Assembly (NCBI GenBank): GCA_030616775.1 | Contig: JAUWWQ010000028.1 | Coordinates: forward strand, 1-53,753 | DNA length: 53,753 bases | Origin: Planctomycetota bacterium | GTDB taxonomy: Bacteria; Planctomycetota; Phycisphaerae; UBA1845 | Direction: 5' to 3' | Shown here: piece after piece, positions 40,805 through 48,475 of the stretch | How the letters are laid out: every line of letters begins with the position of its first letter | How positions within the stretch are numbered: position 1 is the first letter of the stretch | The notes under the pieces: model-generated | Databases searched by the model: none | What the model was told of the DNA's origin: nothing | The model's input: the letters and a program-made list of their open reading frames with translations, nothing else | Position numbers and translations under genes: made by a program

Positions 40805-43306
40805 GTGGAAAGAGATTATCAGCCAATCGTTGTTGAAGTGGAACAGCAGATCACCGCACAGGACGCCCTCACGCGGCGCATGCAAGTGGTAGTCGATCGC
40901 TTGTGGCATCACCTGCACGAAAAGAGAGTTTCCTGGGTGGGGTTTTACCTCAAGGTATCAGACCGCGACGAGATGGTCCTTGGACCGCACCGGGACAAGC
41001 CTGCTTGCTCCCCAATCGGCATGCAGGGAGCCTGTGGCCAAGCATTTCTTGACAAAAAGGCCCTCGTCTTCCGCAACGTGAAGGAATTGGGCGAGAGCTA
41101 CATCGCCTGCGATCCCCGTGATCAATCCGAAGTGGTCATACCGATCTACTGTGACCGATCGGCACAGCCCTGCGGTGTGTTGGACCTGGACAGTTTCGAC
41201 ATCGGGGCGTTTGATGAATCGGACGTCGAGGGGCTAAACCGTGTGCTCGCTGTGGCCGGATTACTGCCGCCATGTGACCAGAAGGTCGCACCGCCCGTTA
41301 GCGTAACGGCGTCAGCGTACAGCCATGCTGAGCCGCAATTCGCAGAAGCGATCGATTCACTTTGGCGAATCACTGTTGGCGATCCGCACGTTTGCGTCGC
41401 TGTCCTCGATGGGCCGGTCGATCGATCACACCCGGCCTTCGCGGATGCTGACCTGACGCTTCTGCCGACCCTTGTGCCCGCCGTGCCCGACGGCGGTCCC
41501 GCCTCGCAGCACGGCACCCACGTGGCCAGCGTGATCTTCGCGCGGCGCGAGGGCCGCCTTCGCGGGCTGGCGCCGCGATGTCGAGGGCTGATCGTCCCCA
41601 TCTACCGCGACGGGCCCGATGGTTCGCTGGCACCGTGCTCGCACATCGATCTCGCCCGCGCCCTGCTCCAAGCCGCTCAGCATGGCGCCAATGTTGTCAA
41701 CATCAGCGGCGGGCAACTCGAGCAGACCGGCACAGCCCACCCTCTCCTCGCCGATGCTGTCCAGACCTGCGCGGCCAGGGACGTTCTGATCGTGGCCGCG
41801 GCGGGAAACCAGGGCTGTGATTGCCTGAACGTGCCTGCGGCCCTACCCTCTGTGTTGGCGGTCGGTGCGATGGATTCACGAGGCGAGCCCCTCGAATTCA
41901 GTAACTGGGGCCAGTCTTATAGGACCCAAGGCATCCTGGCGCCTGGGAAGGATATACCAGGGGCAACGCCCGCTGGTGGGATCGTCACCCAAAGCGGCAC
42001 CAGCTATGCCACTGCGGTCGTCTCCGGCGTGGTCGGGCTCCTGCTGAGCCTGCAGCTCCAGCGGGGGCAGAGCCCCGACCCGCAATTCATCCGAAAAATA
42101 ATACTTGACAGCGCCCTGGGATGCGAATATCAGAGAATTGCAAGTTGCCGCCGTGTTCTGGCGGGTCGTCTTAACATCGCCGGGGCGGTATCGTCGGTCG
42201 TTGCAGGAGTACGCACCATGCATGATGAGAGCGAATCGCGCGAGAACGACGAATCCACTACCCCTGCCGGGGCGGATACCAATCCGGCCGCTGCCCAACT
42301 GCCCGCTCCTCAGGTGCAGCCTGCGGGATCCGGTGGTAATGGTCCCGAAGCATCTGGAACTCCGCCGCCACTGCCAACCGTAAGCACGGGAGATTCGCTC
42401 AAACAGCAGGAGGCCGAGGCTTCGCGCCCCGTGGAGCCCGCCCGTGTGAGCCCCTCGACCTGCGGTTGCGGGTGCGGGAGCGGCGCCCCGGCGCAGTTGG
42501 TCTATGCCCTCGGACAACTCGGGTTCGACTACGGAACCGAGGCCCGCCGGGATTCGATCATGCAGCACATGAAACAACCGGCTGACCCCCACGACCCCAA
42601 CCAACTACTCAACTACCTGGACAAGAACCCTTGGGACGCCACTGAGATTATTTGGACGCTGAATCTGGATGCAACGCCCATTTACGCGGTTCAACCTCAA
42701 GGCCCTTTCGCAAGCCAGGCTTGCGAAAGACTTTGCCAGTTTCTCAAGGAGCAGCTCACCGAAGGCGTTGAACGGAGCTCGCATCCGGGATGGATCGTGG
42801 GGAGCACCAGGCTGTTCACCGGACAGGTGGTCCCTGTCATTCACCCGGTCATGCGGGGTATGTATAGCTGGACAACCCGGGCTTTGGTCGAAGCGGGCTG
42901 CGGAAAGTCTCCTGCTGATAATGCTTCACAGGCTGCAAAGGATGCGTACGCACAGAAAGCGCAGGCTGTTGAGAACTTTCTTAGACGCGTCTACGATGAG
43001 CTGCGCAACCTCGGCGTGACGCCTCAGGAAAGGGCGATCAACTACTCGGCCACCAATGCCCTCCTAGTTGCGGAGGTTTTCAAAGACGCGATCAAGGAGG
43101 AGATGGATCTCGACACCATCGAGGTGGAGCGCAGTCCGATCTGCCGGCCCTATTCGGATTGCTGGGACGTCAAGCTTACTTTCTTCGACCCGAAAAAGGT
43201 GTTCGAGCGGGCCAAGAAAGTATATCGATTCTGCTGCGACGTGAGTGATCCCGTTCCCTGTATGGTCGGGGAGATCCGTTCCTGGGCGATAGCAAGAATT
43301 CCGTGA
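40805..43306 (+). CDS. fRMsr GAF domain fused to PatG-type subtilisin protease
   Basis: The 833-residue protein has three parts. Residues 1-150 form a GAF domain of the free-methionine-(R)-sulfoxide reductase type: WVGFYL at 44-49, Cys68, Cys77 and Cys102 in IACDPRDQSEVVIPI, and GVLDLDS at 124-130. All three cysteines used by the E. coli enzyme have counterparts. Residues 190-465 are an S8 protease with Asp202 (VAVLDGPVD), His236 (HGTHVAS), Asn335 (AAAGNQG) and Ser400 (GTSYATAVVSG). NVVNISGGQL, LAVGAMDSRGEPLEFSNWG and LAGRLNIAGAV closely follow PatA/PatG proteases that cut cyanobactin precursors. After a Pro/Ala-rich linker and CGCGCGSG (553-560) comes the PatG C-terminal domain (VYALGQLGFDYGTEARRDS, IIWTLNLDATPIYAV). 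No signal peptide is present, so it acts in the cytoplasm. The start is GTG. Confidence 0.85.
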   Translation: MERDYQPIVVEVEQQITAQDALTRRMQVVVDRLWHHLHEKRVSWVGFYLKVSDRDEMVLGPHRDKPACSPIGMQGACGQAFLDKKALVFRNVKELGESYIACDPRDQSEVVIPIYCDRSAQPCGVLDLDSFDIGAFDESDVEGLNRVLAVAGLLPPCDQKVAPPVSVTASAYSHAEPQFAEAIDSLWRITVGDPHVCVAVLDGPVDRSHPAFADADLTLLPTLVPAVPDGGPASQHGTHVASVIFARREGRLRGLAPRCRGLIVPIYRDGPDGSLAPCSHIDLARALLQAAQHGANVVNISGGQLEQTGTAHPLLADAVQTCAARDVLIVAAAGNQGCDCLNVPAALPSVLAVGAMDSRGEPLEFSNWGQSYRTQGILAPGKDIPGATPAGGIVTQSGTSYATAVVSGVVGLLLSLQLQRGQSPDPQFIRKIILDSALGCEYQRIASCRRVLAGRLNIAGAVSSVVAGVRTMHDESESRENDESTTPAGADTNPAAAQLPAPQVQPAGSGGNGPEASGTPPPLPTVSTGDSLKQQEAEASRPVEPARVSPSTCGCGCGSGAPAQLVYALGQLGFDYGTEARRDSIMQHMKQPADPHDPNQLLNYLDKNPWDATEIIWTLNLDATPIYAVQPQGPFASQACERLCQFLKEQLTEGVERSSHPGWIVGSTRLFTGQVVPVIHPVMRGMYSWTTRALVEAGCGKSPADNASQAAKDAYAQKAQAVENFLRRVYDELRNLGVTPQERAINYSATNALLVAEVFKDAIKEEMDLDTIEVERSPICRPYSDCWDVKLTFFDPKKVFERAKKVYRFCCDVSDPVPCMVGEIRSWAIARIP

Positions 43307-43327
43307 GTTTCTTAGGAGGATAACACG

Positions 43328-43528
43328 ATGAGGCTTCCAAAGCAGTCAGCAGGTATGATCCGTCATTTTACGCTGGGGAGTTACGTTGACGGAACGATTT
43401 CCCCGTCTTACTACAGGGGTCGTTTTCTTTCCTGGTATCACGATCTGTTTATATTTAATGAAGATCAGATGATAAACGGCATACACCAGGAGTTTGTGCG
43501 TGGCGTTGTTGTTCGAGAGTTTCCCTGA
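43328..43528 (+). CDS. 66-residue peptide, candidate precursor for the PatG-like protease
   Basis: The gene follows the protease stop by 21 bases and has the ribosome site TTAGGAGGATAACACG, the strongest in the window, suggesting high output. Its start MRLPKQSAGMIRHFTLGSY recalls the cyanobactin leader opening 'LPxQxxPVIR'. SYVDGTISPS near residues 18-27 loosely resembles the recognition element '(A/S)YDGxxxS'. The rest (residues 28-66) is aromatic-rich with no Cys. Whether a core peptide lies there is unknown. The precursor role is inference from position, size and these short matches. Confidence 0.55.
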   Translation: MRLPKQSAGMIRHFTLGSYVDGTISPSYYRGRFLSWYHDLFIFNEDQMINGIHQEFVRGVVVREFP

Positions 43529-43583
43529 GGATGGGACTACCGGACGGTTACTAGCGAGAACAATTCTGTAGAGGAGGGGGGCG

Positions 43584-43694
43584 ATGATCGGCCGATGGAT
43601 GGTTTGCACATCAGCCTTCATGGTACTGATGCAGAGGGAGTTGCTGATAGCGGGTCAAAGTCCATGCGCTAGACCGGAAAAGGTGTCAGGATGA
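43584..43694 (+). pseudogene. Small secreted-type ORF truncated by a MITE
   Basis: GAGGAGGGGGG lies just before ATG 43584. The frame encodes MIGRWMVCTSAFMVLMQREL and then LIAGQSPCARPEKVSG, 36 residues, beginning like a signal peptide. The last six codons (EKVSG and the stop) come from the MITE that starts at 43678, as in the moaB gene. The ORF is therefore probably the surviving N-terminus of a larger exported protein. Confidence 0.5.
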
Positions 43695-43750
43695 ATTTCT
43701 TGACATCGTGAGCGGGATCGGTAGGCTTTGGGTATGGGACGACCGCCGCG
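43678..43750 (+). mobile_element. MITE (family A, copy 3), left end only
   Basis: AAAAGGTGTCAGGATGAATT TCTTGACATCGTGAGCGGG and the following bases match copies 1 and 2 up to the RAYT-like start codon region (GGGACGACCGCC). The match then stops, and the right half with its inverted end is absent. The larE stop codon lies 15 bases further on the opposite strand. Confidence 0.65.
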
Positions 43751-43764
43751 CCAAGGCCCAATGT

Positions 43765-44589
43765 TTATTTCCCGATGACTTCGTTCATGCTGCCGCTGCG
43801 GAAGCCGCGGAGGTCCAGGGCGACGTAGGTATAGCCGAGTGAGCGGAAGTGGCGATCAATTCGTGCGGCGTTTTCGGGTTCGGCCAGCGTCTTGATGAAT
43901 ACCGGCGGGACCTCGATCCGGGCCAGGTTGCCGTGATGTCGGACCCGGCACTCGCGGATGTCCATCTCCTCGCGCAAGAACGCCTCGGCCAGCTCGATCA
44001 TGTGGAGCTTTTCCGGCGTAATCTGTTCGCCGTATGGTACACGGCTGGCCAGGCAGGGGCTGGCCGGCTTGTCGTGGGTCGGCAGGCCCAGGCGCTTTGA
44101 CAGCTCACGTATATCATCTTTGGTGAGGCCGGCTTCGGCGACGGGCGCTCGGACCTGATGTTCGTCAGCGGCCTGGAGGCCTGGTCGAAAGTCGCTCAGA
44201 TCGTCGGCGTTGTTGCCGTTGACGCCGGCCTTGATCCCCCGCTCGGCGATGAATCCCTTGAGGCGGGTGTAGAGCGCGGTCTTGCAGTGATAGCAGCGGT
44301 CGGCCGGGTTGGCCGTGTAATCGGGATTATCGAATTCATCGGTGTCGAGGACGACGTGCTCGGCGCCGACGGCATCGGCCAGCTTGCAGGCCTCCTCGAA
44401 TTCCGCCCGGGCTAGGCTGTCACTTCGGCCGGTGACGGCCACTACATTCTTGGGCCCGAGCGTGTCGATCGCCACTTTCAGAACGAACGTCGAGTCGACT
44501 CCGGCGCTAAAAGCAACGGCGATGCTTTCCAGCTCGCGGAGAATCTGCTGCATACGTTCGTATTTTTCATCGAGCGTTGGCTGTGTCAT
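43765..44589 (-). CDS. larE: LarE-type ATP-dependent sacrificial sulfur transferase
   Basis: The 274-residue protein has the PP-loop pyrophosphatase motif SAGVDST at 28-34. RCYHCKTALYTRLK follows near 98-112, then GVNGNNADDLSDFRPG near 122-137 and PASPCLASRVPYGEQ near 175-189. Cys179 of the last motif matches the sacrificial cysteine of LarE. This enzyme gives its sulfur to build the nickel-pincer cofactor of lactate racemase and relatives. larB and larC are not in the window, so the operon is split. The gene ends against a MITE fragment. Confidence 0.88.
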   Translation of the reverse strand: MTQPTLDEKYERMQQILRELESIAVAFSAGVDSTFVLKVAIDTLGPKNVVAVTGRSDSLARAEFEEACKLADAVGAEHVVLDTDEFDNPDYTANPADRCYHCKTALYTRLKGFIAERGIKAGVNGNNADDLSDFRPGLQAADEHQVRAPVAEAGLTKDDIRELSKRLGLPTHDKPASPCLASRVPYGEQITPEKLHMIELAEAFLREEMDIRECRVRHHGNLARIEVPPVFIKTLAEPENAARIDRHFRSLGYTYVALDLRGFRSGSMNEVIGK

Positions 44590-44918
44590 GTTAGTCCCGC
44601 CGCTGATTCACCCACCCTAGATCATAGCACGTGCTGTAGGCGTTGACCATCGCGGATCGAAGCGATTACCTCACCGGGGAGTCTATCCGTCGCAGGCGAG
44701 CTGCCTGGGGGTGCGGTCATATCGTACACCTACCGGTGCCTGCGTCCGTACATCCTGATGTAGGCGGGCGAGTGTTGGCTACGCCCATGCCGCTTCCTCA
44801 TCTGCCGCCGCCGGACGGCTCGGAGTGTGTACAATCGACAATCCGACAATCTCCAAGCGTCAATCGACAATCTGGTGGCTGCTTCCTTACGGGCGCGGCT
44901 CTGTTTCGCTACACGTTA
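44590..44918. other. 329-bp gap, no gene seen
   Basis: No supported ORF. It lies between larE and the TldE-like gene, both on the minus strand. A short repetitive run (GACAATC and AATCGACAATC) around 44830-44875 is the only feature. Confidence 0.4.
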
Positions 44919-46580
44919 TCACTTGTTGCGTTGGGCGGGGGATTTGAGGATGGGGAGTTTGTCGAATTCGCGTTCGATCTTGGTCAGTTCGAGTTCTTCA
45001 AAGACGATGGCGGGAGCAATGATGCTCACCGGGATGCCCGCGGGGGAGTTGTAGACCTTGCGTTCCGTGCCCGCGGCCAGGATGCGTCTGAGGGATCGGG
45101 TCTCTGTAGGCAAGAACTCCATGCCGCGGATGAGTTCCTCGCGGCCGTCGTCGACGTAGACCTTGTAGGCGTAGATGGGGTCGCCGAGCCCGCCGTATCC
45201 GCCCGCTTCCATCGACTCGATGCGCAGGCCGAACTCGAGTCCCTCGTCGCGGGCAGCCTGGATTAGCTTCTCCTTTAGCTCATCCGCTGACATACCGTTG
45301 TCATCATGGATGTACAAACATCCGATGGTGGCCTGTGCGTCGCCGTATCGGCCGCTGCGGCCGTGGCCTGTTGTCTTCTTGATCTTCCGGGTGGGGGCAC
45401 GGCCGGCAAGCAGTGTTTTCAAGACTCCCTTTTCGACCAGGGTGACCCGGCCGGGTAGGACGGCTTCGTCGTCGTAGGTGTATGCGCCGGCCAGAATGGT
45501 GTCTTCGAACCGCTGCGGCCCGGGATCGTCGTAGACGTTGAAAGAGCGTGGCAAGATGCGCTGGCCGATTTTCTTCTCCAGGCTGGTGTCACCCCAGCCG
45601 CCGCTGCCCAAAGGGATCGGAGTTGCACACAGGCCGTCAGCCAGTAAGGCGTGGAAGACCTTTCCCGCGGCTACCGGCTCGAACAGCACCGGTCCGGTAT
45701 AGTGCTCCAACACCGGGGCTTCGCTCAGTACATTCAGCTTCTTACACATCCGGTCGATGTCGGCGAGCATCTTTTCGATGGGTGGTAAATGATCGATTTG
45801 AAGACCGAGGTAGAACAGGTTGTCGGTAAGGTACATGCCTTCTTCGGCCTGGAGTCTGGCGTGAATCTCGACGGATACGCCGGTGTCGGCCGTGCGAAGG
45901 CGCGTCCCTTCGGAGTTGACGATCCATCGGTTCTCCGCGCCGGCAAAGAAGGTCACGCCGGAGTTTTGGATATTCGGGTATTGCTTGAATCTGGCTGATA
46001 ACTGCTCGATGTTATTCTCCCATTGTTTGTTGTCGAAGGCGATCTCGGCGGAGGGCTGGACGGCGCGGACGGGCTGTCCTGGTGAAAAGTCATCGGGTCG
46101 GTCTTCGACGGTTTTTTGCTTGAGGTAGGCCTGTTTACGGGTGAGGGTTTCCACGGCATGTTTGTAGTCGGTGTCGGTCATTTGCCAGACGGCGTGTCGA
46201 AGTGCCGCGATGTTGTCATCCAGTGGCAGGGCCGCCCGCCCACCGTATCCCCGGCCCATGTTCGTGTTGTCCAGCTTCGGGGAGCCTACACGGACCCGAC
46301 TGGTGACGAAGCGATACCGGTCCTGGTCGGACCGCAGCAGGGCCCCGTAAGCGGCACGCATGTTGAAGGCGAGGCGGTCCTGGGCGTTGTATTGGATGAA
46401 ATAGGGGCGGGGCAGGTCTTCGAGCATGAGAGCGTTCATCGAGCGCGCAAGTTCATCGACCAACGCCTTCATGGGGATGTCGTTATCGGGCAGCGCCCCA
46501 CCGCCCCGTGCGGCGGAGGCGACGGGCAAGAACAACATCACGCAGATACTAGCGATGGTCGCAGTGTTACGTCGCCACAT
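44919..46580 (-). CDS. Exported TldD/PmbA-family protein lacking the metal site
   Basis: The 553-residue product has a signal peptide (ATIASICVMLFLPVASAA) and the two-domain layout of TldD/TldE proteins, with EEAP-like central strands and the late GRVTLVEKGVLKTLL. Where active TldD has HExxxH, this sequence reads FHALLADGL (309-317): the first His is present but Glu and the second His are not. It therefore resembles TldE (PmbA), the non-metal partner. The adjacent gene upstream encodes a copy with HExxxH. E. coli TldD/TldE is cytoplasmic, so secretion is unusual. A supporting role to the active subunit is likely. Confidence 0.8.
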   Translation of the reverse strand: MWRRNTATIASICVMLFLPVASAARGGGALPDNDIPMKALVDELARSMNALMLEDLPRPYFIQYNAQDRLAFNMRAAYGALLRSDQDRYRFVTSRVRVGSPKLDNTNMGRGYGGRAALPLDDNIAALRHAVWQMTDTDYKHAVETLTRKQAYLKQKTVEDRPDDFSPGQPVRAVQPSAEIAFDNKQWENNIEQLSARFKQYPNIQNSGVTFFAGAENRWIVNSEGTRLRTADTGVSVEIHARLQAEEGMYLTDNLFYLGLQIDHLPPIEKMLADIDRMCKKLNVLSEAPVLEHYTGPVLFEPVAAGKVFHALLADGLCATPIPLGSGGWGDTSLEKKIGQRILPRSFNVYDDPGPQRFEDTILAGAYTYDDEAVLPGRVTLVEKGVLKTLLAGRAPTRKIKKTTGHGRSGRYGDAQATIGCLYIHDDNGMSADELKEKLIQAARDEGLEFGLRIESMEAGGYGGLGDPIYAYKVYVDDGREELIRGMEFLPTETRSLRRILAAGTERKVYNSPAGIPVSIIAPAIVFEELELTKIEREFDKLPILKSPAQRNK

Positions 46581-46665
46581 TCTGGAAGCTCCCCATAGCA
46601 GTAGTGCAGTGTTTCATAAATCTCTCAATTACTGTTGTGCGCCATGAGCAACTCGCCTGCGCATA

Positions 46666-46735
46666 CTCACTGGCGGATCCCGATGTACTTCGGGACCAGT
46701 GGCACCCCAAACGCCAGTGGCATCCCTCCGCGGCT
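46666..46735. repeat. GTGGCACC-type palindrome between the two TldD-like genes
   Basis: ACTGGCGGATCCCGATGTA and CTTCGGGACCAGTGGCACC form an imperfect dyad, followed by a second GCCAGTGGCATCCC. The same arrangement occurs near 39471 and 5858. Confidence 0.5.
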
Positions 46736-46743
46736 CGTTGGGG

Positions 46744-48471
46744 TCACGGCGCGTCGGCGCTCATGGGCGGCGGATCGAGAATCGGCGGTCGGTTTTGGCT
46801 CCGGACGCGCTTTTCGATTTCGATGGTCGAAACCAGGATACTTGGTGAGACCGCCGCGACCGGAATCCATCCGGACTCCGCCCCGCATGAACCATTGAAC
46901 ACAGCCGGATCATCACCCGTATGGGTGATTCTTTCAAAACAGGTAAGCGGCGTTCCCACAATGTCAACGCCGCGGATCGACTCGTCGGGGCGGCCGTCCG
47001 GGTAAACCCGATAGACCACGATCGGCAGCACCTTGAACGATTGCGGGCCACGGCGGCTCGTGGTCGTGAACCCGCCGGAGATATCCTCGAACAGAAGCCC
47101 GTACGGTTTGCCCTGCCGGTTGCACTCTTCGATCAGCAACTCGCGAAGCCGATCAAATGGGACCTGTTTCGTGGATTCCACGATCAGATTCGCCTGTCGT
47201 GAGACGACGGCGCGTCCCGACTGACGCCGGCCATGGCCGTTGGATTGGGGGAATCCCTCAATGGGACTTCGGGACATCAGGAAGGTTTTGAGAACCCCGC
47301 TGTCAACTAGTGTCACCCGGCTGGCTTTTGCACCCTCGTCGTCGTAGAGGTAATGTCCGCGCAGGTCGATGTCGCAGAGGCGCGTGATTGTCGGATCGTC
47401 ATGGACGTTGAGGAAATCCGGCAAAACGCGCTGGTTGATCTTTTTCTTGAAGGTCTGGCCTTCGGTGACGTCTTTTTGGCGGTGGCCCTCGATGCGGTGG
47501 CCGAAGATTTCGTGAAAGAAGACGCCGCTGGCCCGGTTGCGAAGGATGGCCGGGCCGATGTAGGGCTCAGCCAGCGGTGCGTCACGAAGTGCCAGGACCT
47601 GTTCGATCACACGCCTGAATGCTGCGGTGATCTCGGTATCATCGGGCAGTCTCCCGGGTGTGGCTGCGTTGAAATCAAAGGACTGGCCTACGTCCATGCC
47701 GTCGTCGGCCTTGGTGCCGGCTGTGAGCGTGATGCGGTAGCGCTTCTGTGCTGTTTGCAGCCGTGTGCCTTTACTTGTCACCATGTAGCGGGTGCCCGCG
47801 TAGGTGCCGATGGTGACGCTCGAGCCGTGTATCAGTGGGAAATCGCGAGCGATCGCGGATATCCTGCGCAGCCGATCCACCCAGGCCTCGCGGTCGAGCG
47901 CGAACACGGCGGGAGGTTCGTGAAACACGCTGGGCTCCTGGCGACTGAAGTCGTCGGAGGGGTCCTCCTCCTCGACCTTAACCTTCAGGTTGGTTTTGAT
48001 GCGTGTGAGCCTTTTCACGGCGCGTTTGAAGATCCGATCGGTATGATACCACAGGACATAGCGAATGGAGCCGGCATCGTCGGCAAGTGCAAGGGGGATA
48101 TTGCCGCTACCGGAGGCGCGGGACGCTCCACCGCCGCGAAGCTGATGCGTATTGTCCAGTGTGTAATCGCCGACGCGCAGGTCAAGGTTCAGGTTACGTT
48201 CGACCGTTTGCTGGTCGCGAGTGATCGCCCCCAACGTCGCGGAGATGACGGCGGTGTGTTCATCGTAAACCGTGTAGCTGATGTAGTACGGCCTGATACC
48301 GTCCGGTGCGACAAGATGCTCCATGGAGTAGGCGAGCTCATCAGCAAGGTAATTCATCAGCAGGCGGGGCCCAGCGGCAGTGTTCCGAGTGGAGGCGGGC
48401 TCATGGGCGGTCAGCGGACACGGAGCCAGCATTGCAACCGATGCAATCAGGAGAATTACGCTTACCTTCAT
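46744..48471 (-). CDS. Exported TldD-like metallopeptidase
   Basis: The 575-residue product has a signal peptide (VSVILLIASVAMLAPCPLTA), and the HExxxH zinc site is intact: FFHEIFGHRIEGH, with His320, Glu321 and His325. DFLNVHDDPTITRLCD and RVTLVDSGVLKTFLMSRSP follow as in TldD. TldD/TldE act on modified peptides in microcin B17 and other RiPP pathways. Here both members are exported, so substrates would be outside the cytoplasm. ATG 48471 has GGAAGGATGATTCC upstream. It follows a FIST gene by four bases and precedes the TldE-like gene by 163 bases. Confidence 0.85.
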   Translation of the reverse strand: MKVSVILLIASVAMLAPCPLTAHEPASTRNTAAGPRLLMNYLADELAYSMEHLVAPDGIRPYYISYTVYDEHTAVISATLGAITRDQQTVERNLNLDLRVGDYTLDNTHQLRGGGASRASGSGNIPLALADDAGSIRYVLWYHTDRIFKRAVKRLTRIKTNLKVKVEEEDPSDDFSRQEPSVFHEPPAVFALDREAWVDRLRRISAIARDFPLIHGSSVTIGTYAGTRYMVTSKGTRLQTAQKRYRITLTAGTKADDGMDVGQSFDFNAATPGRLPDDTEITAAFRRVIEQVLALRDAPLAEPYIGPAILRNRASGVFFHEIFGHRIEGHRQKDVTEGQTFKKKINQRVLPDFLNVHDDPTITRLCDIDLRGHYLYDDEGAKASRVTLVDSGVLKTFLMSRSPIEGFPQSNGHGRRQSGRAVVSRQANLIVESTKQVPFDRLRELLIEECNRQGKPYGLLFEDISGGFTTTSRRGPQSFKVLPIVVYRVYPDGRPDESIRGVDIVGTPLTCFERITHTGDDPAVFNGSCGAESGWIPVAAVSPSILVSTIEIEKRVRSQNRPPILDPPPMSADAP

Positions 48472-48475
48472 GGAA

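Noticed and set aside
42424-42482. Cys-rich CGCGCGSG stretch as a separate core peptide
   Set aside because: It lies inside the protein between linker and PatG C-terminal domain with no start codon; it is kept as part of the large gene.
41146-42604. Minus-strand frames inside the PatG-like gene
   Set aside because: They are shadows of a gene with an intact catalytic triad and known domains.
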